The position numbers were made by a program, and so were the translations under genes. A model generated the notes under the pieces. It was not told the DNA's origin. It worked only from the letters and a program-made list of their open reading frames with translations, and did no database searches. DNA of 64,000 nt from Plazaster borealis. Taxonomy: Eukaryota > Echinodermata > Asteroidea > Forcipulatida > Labidiasteridae. The stretch spans positions 868,001 to 932,000 of the forward strand of contig JAJGQC010000556.1 of NCBI GenBank assembly GCA_021014325.1. Direction: 5' to 3'. This document shows positions 21,501-36,500 of this stretch, in pieces (positions within the stretch are counted from its first letter, which is position 1; each line of letters starts with the position of its first letter).

Positions 21501-24500
21501 TTAAAATCTGACAATTTGAAAATGCCGGCATGGTGAATTTTTATGATTTTGGACCCAAAAGTCAAACTCCTAGAATTCTAAAGATATCTCAAACTATGGC
21601 TTAATTAATGAGTCCGCACAGATAAAATGTCTCCAGCAGTCCGTTCTGTATCATTTGAAACAAAAAAAAACAACAAAAATTTGACCCAAATCTGAAAATT
21701 TGACCATGCCGGCATGGTGAATATTTATGATTTTGGACCCAAAATTCAAACTCCTAGAACTCTAAAGATATCTCAAACTATGGCTTATTTAATGAGTCCG
21801 CACAGATAAAATGTCTTCAGCAGTCCGTTCTGTATCATTTGAAACCAAAAAAATCAACAACAAAAATTTGACCAAAATCTGAAAATTTGACCATGCCGGC
21901 ATGGTGAACATTTATGATTTTGACCAAAATTTCAAACTCCTAAAACTCTCAAGGTATCTCAAACTATGGCTTATTTACTGAGTCCGCACAGATAAAATGT
22001 CTTCAGCAGTCCGTTCTGTATCATTTGAAAACAAAAACTTTGACCAAAATCTGACAATTTGAAAATGCCGGCATGGTGAATTTTTATGATTTTGGACCCA
22101 AAATTCAAACTCCTAGAATTCTAAAGATATCTCAAACTATGGCTTATTTAATGAGTCCGCACAGATAAAATGTCTACAGCAGTCCGTTCTGTATCATTTG
22201 AAAACGAAAACTTTGACCAAAATCTGACAATTTGAAAATGCCGGCATGGTGAATTTTTATGATTTTGGACCCAAAATTCAAACTCCTAGAATTCTAAAGA
22301 TATCTCAAACTATGGCTTATTTAATGAGTCCGCACAGATAAAATGTCTTCAGCAGTCCGTTCTGTATCATTTGAAACAAAAAAAACAACAACAAAAATTT
22401 GACCCAAATCTGAAAATTTGACCATGCCGGCATGGTGAATTTTTATGATTTTGGACCCAAAATTCAAACTCCTAAAACTCTCAAGATATCTCAAACTATG
22501 GCTTATTTACTGAGTCCGCACAGATAAAATGTCTTCAGCAGTCCGTTCTGTATCATTTGAAAACAAAAACTTTGACCAAAATCTGACAATTTGAAAATGC
22601 CGGCATGGTGAATTTTTATGATTTTGGACCCAAAATTCAAACTCCTAGAATTCTAAAGATATCTCAAACTATGGCTTATTTAATGAGTCCGCACAGATAA
22701 AATGTCTTCAGCAGTCCGTTCTGTATCATTTGCAACAACAAAAATTTGACCCAAATCTGAAAATTTGACCATGCCGGCATGGTGAATATTTATGATTTTG
22801 GACCCAAAATTCAAACTCCTAGAACTCTAAAGATATCTCAAACTATGGCTTATTTAATGAGTCCGCACAGATAAAATGTCTTCAGCAGTCCGTTCTGTAT
22901 CATTTGAAACCAAAAAAATCAACAACAAAAATTTGACCCAAATCTGAAAATTTGACCATGCCGGCATGGTGAACATTTATGATTTTTGACCAAAATTTCA
23001 AACTCCTAAAACTCTCAAGATATCTCAAACTATGGCTTATTTACTGAGTCCGCACAGATAAAATGTCTTCAGCAGTCCGTTCTGTATCATTTGAAAACGA
23101 AAACTTTGACCAAAATCTGACAATTTGAAAATGCCGGCATGGTGAATTTTTATGATTTTGGACCCAAAATTCAAACTCCTAGAATTCTAAAGATATCTCA
23201 AACTATGGCTTATTTAATGAGTCCGCACGGATAAAATGTCTCCAGCAGTCCGTTCTGTATCATTTGAAACAAAAAAAACAACAACAAAAATTTGACCCAA
23301 ATCTGAAAATTTGACCATGCCGGCATGGTGAATATTTATGATTTTGGACCCAAAATTCAAACTCCTAGAACTCTAAAGATATCTCAAACTATGGCTTATT
23401 TAATGAGTCCGCACAGATAAAATGTCTTCAGCAGTCCGTTCTGTATCATTTGAAACCAAAAAAATCAACAACAAAAATTTGACCCAAATCTGAAAATTTG
23501 ACCATGCCAGCATGGTGAATATTTATGATTTTGGACCCAAAATTCAAACTCCTAAAACTCTCAAGATATCTCAAACTATGGCTTATTTAATGAGTCCGCA
23601 CAGATAAAATGTCTTCAGCAGTCCGTTCTGTATCATTTGAAAACGAAAACTTTGACCAAAATCTGACAATTTGAAAATGCCGGCATGGTGAATTTTTATG
23701 ATTTTGGACCCAAAATTCAAACTCCTAGAATTCTAAAGATATCTCAAACTATGGCTTATTTAATGAGTCCGCACAGATAAAATGTCTTCAGCAGTCCGTT
23801 CAGTATCATTTGAAACTAAAAAATCAACAACAAAAATTTGACCCAAATCTGAAAATTTGACCATGCCGGCATGGTGAACATTTATGATTTTTGACCAAAA
23901 TTTCAAACTCCTAAAACTCTCAAGATATCTCAAACTATGGCTTATTTACTGAGTCCGCACAGATAAAATGTCTTCAGCAGTCCGTTCTGTATCATTTGAA
24001 AACGAAAACTTTGACCAAAATCTGACAATTTGAAAATGCCGGCATGGTGAATTTTTATGATTTTGGACCCAAAATTCAAACTCCTAGAATTCTAAAGATA
24101 TCTCAAACTATGGCTTATTTAATGAGTCCGCACAGATAAAATGTCTTCAGCAGTCCGTTCTGTATCATTTGAAAACAAAAAAATCAACAACAAAAATTTG
24201 ACCCAAATCTGAAAATTTGACCATGCCGGCATGGTGAATTTTTATGATTTTGGACCCAAAATTCAAACTCCTAGAACTCTAAAGATATCTCAAACTATGG
24301 CTTATTTAATGAGTCCGCACAGATAAAATGTCTTCAGCAGTCGTTTATGTATCATTTGAAACAAAAAAATCAACAAAAAAAATTTGACCAAAATCTGACA
24401 ATTTGACCATGCCGGCATGGTGAATTTTTATGATTTTGGACCCAAAATTCAAACTCCTAGAACTCTAAAGATATCTCAAACTATGGCTTATTTAATGAGT

Positions 24501-27500
24501 CCGCACAGATAAAATGTCTTCAGCAGTCCGTTCTGTATCATTTGAAACCAAAAAAATCAACAACAAAAATTTGACCCAAATCTGAAAATTTGACCATGCC
24601 GGCATGGTGAATATTTATGATTTTTGACCAAAATTCAAACTCCTAGAATTCTCAAGATATCTCAAACTATGGCTTATTTACTGAGTCCGCACAGATAAAA
24701 TGTCTTCAGCAGTCCGTTCTGTATCATTTGAAAACGAAAACTTTGACCAAAATCTGACAATTTGAAAATGCCGGCATGGTGAATTTTTATGATTTTGGAC
24801 CCAAAATTCAAACTCCTAGAATTCTAAAGATATCTCAAACTATGGCTTATTTAATGAGTCCGCACGGATAAAATGTCTCCAGCAGTCCGTTCTGTATCAT
24901 TTGAAACAAAAAAAACAACAAAAATTTGACCCAAATCTGAAAATTTGACCATGCCGGCATGGTGAATATTTATGATTTTGGACCCAAAATTCAAACTCCT
25001 AGAACTCTAAAGATATCTCAAACTATGGCTTATTTAATGAGTCCGCACAGATAAAATGTCTTCAGCAGTCTGTTCTGTATCATTTGAAACCAAAAAATCA
25101 ACAACAAAAATTTGACCCAAATCTGAAAATTTGACCATGCCGGCATGGTGAACATTTATGATTTTTGACCAAAATTTCAAACTCCTAAAACTCTCAAGAT
25201 ATCTCAAACTATGGCTTATTTACTGAGTCCGCACAGATAAAATGTCTTCAGCAGTCCGTTCTGTATCATTTGAAAACGAAAACTTTGACCAAAATCTGAC
25301 AATTTGAAAATGCCGGCATGGTGAATTTTTATGATTTTGGACCCAAAATTCAAACTCCTAGAATTCTAAAGATATCTCAAACTATGGCTTATTTAATGAG
25401 TCCGCACGGATAAAATGTCTCCAGCAGTCCGTTCTGTATCATTTGAAACCAAAAAAACAACAACAAAAATTTGACCCAAATCTGAAAATTTGACCATGCC
25501 GGCATGGTGAATATTTATGATTTTGGACCCAAAATTCAAACTCCTAGAACTCTAAAGATATCTCAAACTATGGCTTATTTAATGAGTCCGCACAGATAAA
25601 ATGTCTTCAGCACTCCGTTCTGTATCATTTGAAACCAAAAAATCAACAACAAAAATTTGACCAAAATCTGAAAATTTGACCATGCCGGCATGGTGAACTT
25701 TTATGATTTTTGACCCAAAATCCAAACTCCTACAACTCTCAAGATATCTCAAACTATGGCTTATTTAATGAGTCCGCACAGATAAAATGTCTTCAGTAGT
25801 CCGTTCTGTATCATTTGTAACAATAAAATCAACAACAAAAATTTGACCACAAACTGAAAATTTGACCACGCCGGCATGGTGAATTTTTATGATTTTGGAC
25901 CAAAAATCCAAAGTCCTAAAACTCTCAAGATATCTCAAACTATGGCTTATTTACCGAGCCCGCACAGATAAAATGTCTTCAGTAGTCTGTTCTGTCTCAT
26001 ATGACAACGTAAAATTTGACCAAAATCTGACAATTTGAAAATGCCGGCATGGTGAATTTTTATGATTTTGGACCCAAAATTCAAACTCCTAGAATTCTAA
26101 AGATATCTCAAACTATGGCTTATTTAATGAGTCCGCACAGATAAAATGTCTTCAGCAGTCCGTTCTGTATCATTTGAAACCGAAAAAATCAACAACAAAA
26201 ATTTGACCAAAATCTGAAAATTTGACCATGCCGGCATGGTGAATTTTTATGATTTTGGACCCAAAATTCAAACTCCTAAAACTCTAAAGATATCTCAAAC
26301 TATGGCTTATTTAATGAGTCCGCACAGATAAAATGTCTTCAGCAGTCCGTTCTGTATCATTTGAAACCAAAAACAACAACAAAAATTTGACCAAAATCTG
26401 AAAATTTGACCATGCCGGCATGGTGAATTTTTATGATTTTGGACCCAAAATTCAAACTCCTAGAACTCTAAAGATATCTCAAACTATGGCTTATTTAATG
26501 AGTCCGCACAGATAAAATGTCTTCAGCAGTCCGTTCTGTATCATTTGAAACCAAAAAAATCAACAACAAAAATTTGACCCAAATCTGAAAATTTGACCAT
26601 GCCGGCATGGTGAATTTTTATGATTTTGGACCCAAAATTCAAACTCCTAGAACTCTAAAGATATCTCAAACTATGGCTTATTTAATGAGTCCGCACAGAT
26701 AAAATGTCTTCAGCAGTCCGTTCTGTATCATTTGAAACCAAAAAATACAAAAATTTGACCAAAATCTGACAATTTGACCATGCCGGCATGGTGAATTTTT
26801 ATGATTTTGGACCCAAAATTCAAACTCCTAGAACTCTAAAGATATCTCAAACTATGGCTTATTTAATGAGTCCGCACAGATAAAATGTCTTCAGCAGTCC
26901 GTTCTGTATCATTTGAAACCAAAAAATCAACAACAAATATTTGACCCAAATCTGAAAATTTGACCATGCCGGCATGGTGAATATTTATGATTTTTGACCC
27001 AAATTTCAAACTCCTAAAACTCTCAAGATATCTCAAACTATGGCTTATTTACTGAGTCCGCACAGATAAAATGTCTTCAGCAGTCCGTTCTGTATCATTT
27101 GAAAACGAAAACTTTGACCAAAATCTGACAATTTGAAAATGCCGGCATGGTGAATTTTTATGATTTTGGACCCAAAATTCAAACTCCTAGAATTCTAAAG
27201 ATATCTCAAACTATGGCTTATTTAATGAGTCCGCACGGATAAAATGTCTCCAGCAGTCCGTTCTGTATCATTTGAAACCAAAAAAATCAACAACAAAAAT
27301 TTGACCCAAATCTGAAAATTTGACCATGCCGGCATGGTGAATATTTATGATTTTGGACCCAAAATTCAAACTCCTAGAACTCTAAAGATATCTCAAACTA
27401 TGGCTTATTTAATGAGTCCGCACAGATAAAATGTCTTCAGCAGTCCGTTCTGTATCATTTGAAACCAAAAAAATCAACAACAAAAATTTGACCAAAATCT

Positions 27501-30500
27501 GAAAATTTGACCATGCCGGCATGGTGAATTTTTATGATTTTGGACCCAAAATTCAAACTCCTAGAACTCTAAAGATATCTCAAACTATGGCTTATTTAAT
27601 GAGTCCGCACAGATAAAATGTCTTCAGCAGTCCGTTCTGTATCATTTGAAAACAAAAACTTTGACCAAAATCTGACAATTTGACCATGCCGGCATGGTGA
27701 ATTTTTATGATTTTGGACCCAAAATTCAAACTCCTAGAACTCTAAAGATATCTCAAACTATGGCTTATTTAATGAGTCCGCACAGATAAAATGTCTTCAG
27801 CAGTCCGTTCTGTATCATTTGAAACCAAAAAAATCAACAACAAAAATTTGACCCAAATCTGAAAATTTGACCATGCCGGCATGGTGAACATTTATGATTT
27901 TTGACCAAAATTTCAAACTCCTAAAACTCTCAAGATATCTCAAACTATGGCTTATTTACTGAGTCCGCACAGATAAAATGTCTTCAGCAGTCCGTTCTGT
28001 ATCATTTGAAAACGAAAACTTTGACCAAAATCTGACAATTTGAAAATGCCGGCATGGTGAATTTTTATGATTTTGGACCCAAAATTCAAACTCCTAGAAT
28101 TCTAAAGATATCTCAAACTATGGCTTATTTAATGAGTCCGCACAGATAAAATGTCTTCAGCAGTCCGTTCTGTATCATTTGAAACTAAAAAATCAACACC
28201 AAAAATTTGACCCAAATCTGAAAATTTGACCATGCCGGCATGGTGAATATTTATGATTTTGGACCCAAAATTCAAACTCCTAAAACTCTCAAGATATCTC
28301 AAACTATGGCTTATTTACTGAGTCCGCACAGATAAAATGTCTTCAGCAGTCCGTTCTGTATCATTTGAAAACGAAAACTTTGACCAAAATCTGACAATTT
28401 GAAAATGCCGGCATGGTGAATTTTTATGATTTTGGACCCAAAATTCAAACTCCTAGAATTCTAAAGATATCTCAAACTATGGCTTATTTAATGAGTCCGC
28501 ACGGATAAAATGTCTCCAGCAGTCCGTTCTGTATCATTTGAAACCAAAAAAAACAACAAAAATTTGACCCAAATCTGAAAATTTGACCATGCCGGCATGG
28601 TGAATATTTATGATTTTGGACCCAAAATTCAAACTCCTAGAACTCTAAAGATATCTCAAACTATGGCTTATTTAATGAGTCCGCACAGATAAAATGTCTT
28701 CAGCAGTCCGTTCTGTATCATTTGAAACCAAAAAAAAAGCAACAAACATTTGACCTATATATGAAAATTTGACCATGCCGGCATGGTGAACATTTATGAT
28801 TTTTGACCCAAAATTCAAACTCCTAAAACTCTCAAGATATCTCAAACTATGGCTTATTTACTGAGTCCGCACAGATAAAATGTCTTCAGCAGTCCGTTCT
28901 GTATCATTTGAAAACGAAAACTTTGACCAAAATCTGACAATTTGAAAATGCCGGCATGGTGAATTTTTATGATTTTGGACCCAAAATTCAAACTCCTAGA
29001 ATTCTAAAGATATCTCAAACTATGGCTTATTTAATGAGTCCGCACGGATAAAATGTCTCCAGCAGTCCGTTCTGTATCATTTGAAACAAAAAAACAACAA
29101 CAAAAATTTGACCCAAATCTGAAAATTTGACCATGCCGGCATGGTGAATATTTATGATTTTGGACCCAAAATTCAAACTCCTAGAACTCTAAAGATATCT
29201 CAAACTATGGCTTATTTAATGAGTCCGCACAGATAAAATGTCTTCAGCACTCCGTTCTGTATCATTTGAAACCAAAAAATCAACAACAAAAATTTGACCA
29301 AAATCTGAAAATTTGACCATGCCGGCATGGTGAATTTTTATGATTTTTGACCCAAAATTCAAACTCCTAAAACTCTCAAGATATCTCAAACTATGGCTTA
29401 TTTACTGAGTCCGCACAGATAAAATGTCTTCAGCAGTCCGTTCTGTATCATTTGAAAACGAAAACTTTGACCAAAATCTGACAATTTGAAAATGCCGGCA
29501 TGGTGAATTTTTATGATTTTGGACCCAAAATTCAAACTCCTAGAATTCTAAAGATATCTCAAACTATGGCTTATTTAATGAGTCCGCACGGATAAAATGT
29601 CTCCAGCAGTCCGTTCTGTATCATTTGAAACCAAAAAAAACAACAACAAAAATTTGACCCAAATCTGAAAATTTGACCATGCCGGCATGGTGAATATTTA
29701 TGATTTTGGACCCAAAATTCAAACTCCTAGAACTCTAAAGATATCTCAAACTATGGCTTATTTAATGAGTCCGCACAGATAAAATGTCTTCAGCACTCCG
29801 TTCTGTATCATTTGAAACCATAAAATAAAAAAATAAAAATTTGACCAAAATCTGACAATTTGACCATGCCGGCATGGTGAATTTTTATGATTTTGGACCC
29901 AAAATTCAAACTCCTAGAACTCTAAAGATATCTCAAACTATGGCTTATTTAATGAGTCCGCACAGATAAAATGTCTTCAGTAGTACGTTCTGTATCATTC
30001 GAAACCAAAAAAATCAACAACAAAAATTTGACCCAAATCTGAAAATTTGACCATGCCGGCATGGTGAACATTTATGACTTTGGACCCAAAATTCAAAACT
30101 CCTAAAACTCTCAAGATATCTCAAACTATGGCTTATTTACTGAGTCCGCACAGATAAAATGTCTTCAGCAGTCCGTTCTGTATCATTTGAAAACGAAAAC
30201 TTTGACCAAAATCTGACAATTTGAAAATGCCGGCATGGTGAATTTTTATGATTTTGGACCCAAAATTCAAACTCCTAGAATTCTAAAGATATCTCAAACT
30301 ATGGCTTATTTAATGAGTCCGCACGGATAAAATGTCTCCAGCAGTCCGTTCTGTATCATTTGAAACAAAAAAACAACAACAAAAATTTGACCCAAATCTG
30401 AAAATTTGACCATGCCGGCATGGTGAATATTTATGATTTTGGACCCAAAATTCAAACTCCTAGAACTCTAAAGATATCTCAAACTATGGCTTATTTAATG

Positions 30501-33500
30501 AGTCCGCACAGATAAAATGTCTTCAGCAGTCCGTTCTGTATCATTTGAAACCAAAAAAATCAACAACAAAAATTTGACCCAAATCTGAAAATTTGACCAT
30601 GCCGGCATGGTGAATTTTTATGATTTTTGACCCAAAATTCAAACTCCTAAAACTCTCAAGATATCTCAAACTATGGCTTATTTACTGAGTCCGCACAGAT
30701 AAAATGTCTTCAGCAGTCCGTTCTGTATCATTTGAAAACGAAAACTTTGACCAAAATCTGACAATTTGAAAATGCCGGCATGGTGAATTTTTATGATTTT
30801 GGACCCAAAATTCAAACTCCTAGAATTCTAAAGATATCTCAAACTATGGCTTATTTAATGAGTCCGCACGGATAAAATGTCTCCAGCAGTCCGTTCTGTA
30901 TCATTTGAAACAAAAAAATACAACAAAAATTTGACCCAAATCTGAAAATTTGACCATGCCGGCATGGTGAATATTTATGATTTTGGACCCAAAATTCAAA
31001 CTCCTAGAACTCTAAAGATATCTCAAACTATGGCTTATTTAATGAGTCCGCACAGATAAAATGTCTTCAGCAGTCTGTTCTGTATCATTTGAAACCAAAA
31101 AATCAACAACAAAAATTTGACCAAAATCTGAAAATTTGACCATGCCGGCATGGTGAATTTTTATGATTTTGGACCCAAAATTCAAACTCCTAAAACTCTA
31201 AAGATATCTCAAACTATGGCTTATTTAATGAGTCCGCACAGATAAAATGTCTTCAGCAGTCCGTTCTGTATCATTTGAAACCAAAAAATCAAAAATTTGA
31301 CCAAAATCTGACAATTTGAAAATGCCGGCATGGTGAATTTTTATGATTTTGGACCCAAAATTCAAACTCCTAGAACTCTAAAGATATCTCAAACTATGGC
31401 TTATTTAATGAGTCCGCACAGATAAAATGTCTTCAGCAGTCCGTTCTGTATCATTTGAAACCAAAAAAATCAACAACAAAAATTTGACCAAAATCTGACA
31501 ATTTGACCATGCCGGCATGGTGAATTTTTATGATTTTGGACCCAAAATTCAAACTCCTAGAACTCTAAAGATATCTCAAACTATGGCTTATTTAATGAGT
31601 CCGCACAGATAAAATGTCTTCAGCACTCCGTTCTGTATCATTTGAAACCAAAAAATCAACAACAAAAATTTGACCAAAATCTGAAAATTTGACCATGCCG
31701 GCATGGTGAACATTTATGATTTTTGACCAAAATTTCAAACTCCTAAAACTCTCAAGATATCTCAAACTATGGCTTATTTACTGAGTCCGCACAGATAAAA
31801 TGTCTTCAGCAGTCCGTTCTGTATCATTTGAAAACGAAAACTTTGACCAAAATCTGACAATTTGAAAATGCCGGCATGGTGAATTTTTATGATTTTGGAC
31901 CCAAAATTCAAACTCCTAGAATTCTAAAGATATCTCAAACTATGGCTTATTTAATGAGTCCGCACGGATAAAATGTCTCCAGCAGTCCGTTCTGTATCAT
32001 TTGAAACAAAAAAAACAACAACAAAAATTTGACCCAAATCTGAAAATTTGACCATGCCGGCATGGTGAATATTTATGATTTTGGACCCAAAATTCAAACT
32101 CCTAGAACTCTAAAGATATCTCAAACTATGGCTTATTTAATGAGTCCGCACAGATAAAATGTCTTCAGCACTCCGTTCTGTATCATTTGAAACAAAAAAA
32201 ACTACAACAAAAATTTGACCCAAATCTGAAAATTTGACCATGCCGGCATGGTGAATATTTATGATTTTGGACCCAAAATTCAAACTCCTAAAACTCTCAA
32301 GATATCTCAAACTATGGCTTATTTACTGAGTCCGCACAGATAAAATGTCTTCAGCAGTCCGTTCTGTATCATTTGAAAACGAAAACTTTGACCAAAATCT
32401 GACAATTTGAAAATGCCGGCATGGTGAATTTTTATGATTTTGGACCCAAAATTCAAACTCCTAGAATTCTAAAGATATCTCAAACTATGGCTTATTTAAT
32501 GAGTCCGCACGGATAAAATGTCTCCAGCAGTCCGTTCTGTATCATTTGAAACAAAAAAAACAACAACAAAAATTTGACCCAAATCTGAAAATTTGACCAT
32601 GCCGGCATGGTGAATATTTATGATTTTGGACCCAAAATTCAAACTCCTAGAACTCTAAAGATATCTCAAACTATGGCTTATTTAATGAGTCCGCACAGAT
32701 AAAATGTCTTCAGCAGTCCGTTCTGTATCATTTGAAAACGAAAACTTTGACCAAAATCTGACAATTTGAAAATGCCGGCATGGTGAATTTTTATGATTTT
32801 GGACCCAAAATTCAAACTCCTAGAATTCTAAAGATATCTCAAACTATGGCTTATTTAATGAGTCCGCACAGATAAAATGTCTCCAGCAGTCCGTTCTGTA
32901 TCATTTGAAACAATAAAAATCAACAACAAAAATTTGACCCAAATCTGAAAATTTGACCATGCCGGCATGGTGAATATTTATGATTTTTGACCCAAAATTC
33001 AAACTCCTAGAACTCTAAAGATATCTCAAACTATGGCTTATTTAATGAGTCCGCACAGATAAAATGTCTTCAGCAGTCCGTTCTGTATCATTTGAAACCA
33101 AAAAAATCAACAACAAAAATTTGACCCAAATCTGAAAATTTGACCATGCCGGCATGGTGAACATTTATGATTTTGGACCCAAAATTCAAACTCCTAAAAC
33201 TCTCAAGATATCTCAAACTATGGCTTATTTACTGAGTCCGCACAGATAAAATGTCTTCAGCAGTCCGTTCTGTATCATTTGAAAATGAAAACTTTGACCA
33301 AAATCTGACAATTTGAAAATGCCGGCATGGTGAATTTTTATGATTTTGGACCCAAAATTCAAACTCCTAGAATTCTAAAGATATCTCAAACTATGGCTTA
33401 TTTAATGAGTCCGCACGGATAAAATGTCTCCAGCAGTCCGTTCTGTATCATTTGAAAAAAAAAAAACAACAACAAAAATTTGACCCAAATCTGAAAATTT

Positions 33501-36500
33501 GACCATGCCGGCATGGTGAATATTTATGATTTTGGACCCAAAATTCAAACTCCTAGAACTCTAAAGATATCTCAAACTATGGCTTATTTAATGAGTCCGC
33601 ACAGATAAAATGTCTTCAGCAGTCCGTTCTGTATCATTTGAAACCAAAAAATCAACAACAAAAATTTGACCAAAATCTGAAAATTTGACCATGCCGGCAT
33701 GGTGAATTTTTATGATTTTGGACCCAAAATTCAAACTCCTAAAACTCTCAAGATATCTCAAACTATGGCTTATTTACTGAGTCCGCACAGATAAAATGTC
33801 TTCAGCAGTCCGTTCTGTATCATTTGAAAACGAAAACTTTGACCAAAATCTGACAATTTGAAAATGCCGGCATGGTGAATTTTTATGATTTTGGACCCAA
33901 AATTCAAACTCCTAGAATTCTAAAGATATCTCAAACTATGGCTTATTTAATGAGTCCGCACGGATAAAATGTCTCCAGCAGTCCGTTCTGTATCATTTGA
34001 AACAAAAAAAACAACAACAAAAATTTGACCCAAATCTGAAAATTTGACCATGCCGGCATGGTGAATATTTATGATTTTGGACCCAAAATTCAAACTCCTA
34101 GAACTCTAAAGATATCTCAAACTATGGCTTATTTAATGAGTCCGCACAGATAAAATGTCTTCAGCACTCCGTTCTGTATCATTTGAAACCAAAAAATCAA
34201 CAACAAAAATTTGACCAAAATCTGAAAATTTGACCATGCCGGCATGGTGAATATTTATGATTTTTGACCAAAATTTCAAACTCCTAAAACTCTCAAGATA
34301 TCTCAAACTATGGCTTATTTACTGAGTCCGCACAGATAAAATGTCTTCAGCAGTCCGTTCTGTATCATTTGAAAACGAAAACTTTGACCAAAATCTGACA
34401 ATTTGAAAATGCCGGCATGGTGAATTTTTATGATTTTGGACCCAAAATTCAAACTCCTAGAATTCTAAAGATATCTCAAACTATGGCTTATTTAATGAGT
34501 CCGCACGGATAAAATGTCTCCAGCAGTCCGTTCTGTATCATTTGAAACAAAAAAAACAACAAAAATTTGACCCAAATCTGAAAATTTGACCATGCCGGCA
34601 TGGTGAATATTTATGATTTTGGACCCAAAATTCAAACTCCTAGAACTCTAAAGATATCTCAAACTATGGCTTATTTAATGAGTCCGCACAGATAAAATGT
34701 CTTCAGCAGTCCGTTCTGTATCATTTGAAACCAAAATCAACAACAAAAATTTGACCAAAATCTGAAAATTTGACCATGCCGGCATGGTGAATTTTTATGA
34801 TTTTGGACCCAAAATTCAAACTCCTAGAACTCTAAAGATATCTCAAACTATGGCTTATTTAATGAGTCCGCACAGATAAAATGTCTTCAGCACTCCGTTC
34901 TGTATCAATTGAAAAAAAAAAAATCAACAACAAAAACTTTGACCAAAATCTGAAAATTTGACCATGCCGGCATGGTGAATATTTATGATTTTTGACCCAA
35001 AATTCAAACTCCTAGAACTCTAAAGATATCTCAAACTATGGCTTATTTAATGAGTCCGCACAGATAAAATGTCTTCAGCAGTCCGTTCTGTATCATTTGA
35101 AAAAAAAAAATTGACTCAAAATCTGAAAATTTGACCATGCCGGCATGGTGAATTTTTATGATTTTGGACCCAAAATTCAAACTCCTAGAACTCTAAAGAT
35201 ATCTCAAACTATGGCTTATTTAATGAGTCCGCACAGATAAAATGTCTTCAGCAGTCCGTTCTGTATCATTTGAAAACAAAAACTTTGACCAAAATCTGAC
35301 AATTTGAAAATGCCGGCATGGTGAATTTTTATGATTTTGGACCCAAAATTCAAACTCCTAGAATTCTAAAGATATCTCAAACTATGGCTTATTTAATGAG
35401 TCCGCACAGATAAAATGTCTTCAGCAGTCCGTTCTGTATCATTTGAAACAAAAAATCAAAACAAAAATTTGACCAAAATCTGAAAATTTGACCATGCCGG
35501 CATGGTGAATATTTATGATTTTGGACCCAAAATTCAAACTCCTAAAACTCTAAAGATATCTCAAACTATGGCTTATTTAATGAGTCCGCACAGATAAAAT
35601 GTCTTCAGCAGTCCGTTCTGTATCATTTGAAAACGAAAACTTTGACCAAAATCTGACAATTTGAAAATGCCGGCATGGTGAATTTTTATGATTTTGGACC
35701 CAAAATTCAAACTCCTAGAATTCTAAAGATATCTCAAACTATGGCTTATTTAATGAGTCCGCACAGATAAAATGTCTCCAGCAGTCCGTTCTGTATCATT
35801 TGAAAAAAAAACAACAACAAAAATTTGACCCAAATCTGAAAATTTGACCATGCCGGCATGGTGAATATTTATGATTTTGGACCCAAAATTCAAACTCCTA
35901 GAACTCTAAAGATATCTCAAACTATGGCTTATTTAATGAGTCCGCACAGATAAAATGTCTTCAGCAGTCCGTTCTGTATCATTTGAAAACGAAAACTTTG
36001 ACCAAAATCTGACAATTTGAAAATGCCGGCATGGTGAATTTTTATGATTTTGGACCCAAAATTCAAACTCCTAGAACTCTAAAGATATCTCAAACTATGG
36101 CTTATTTAATGAGTCCGCACAGATAAAATGTCTTCAGCAGTCCGTTCTGTATCATTTGAAACCATAAAATCAAAACAAAAATTTGACCAAAATCTGAAAA
36201 TTTGACCATGCCGGCATGGTGAATATTTATGATTTTGGACCCAAAATTCAAACTCCTAAAACTCTCAAGATATCTCAAACTATGGCTTATTTACTGAGTC
36301 CGCACAGATAAAATGTCTTCAGCAGTCCGTTCTGTATCATTTGAAAACGAAAACTTTGACCAAAATCTGACAATTTGAAAATGCCGGCATGGTGAATTTT
36401 TATGATTTTGGACCCAAAATTCAAACTCCTAGAATTCTAAAGATATCTCAAACTATGGCTTATTTAATGAGTCCGCACAGATAAAATGTCTCCAGCAGTC

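Noticed and set aside
21081..21565. Two similar minus-strand frames of 70-78 codons.
   Set aside because: They come from the local truncated-monomer repeats of the satellite; neither has codon or domain support.
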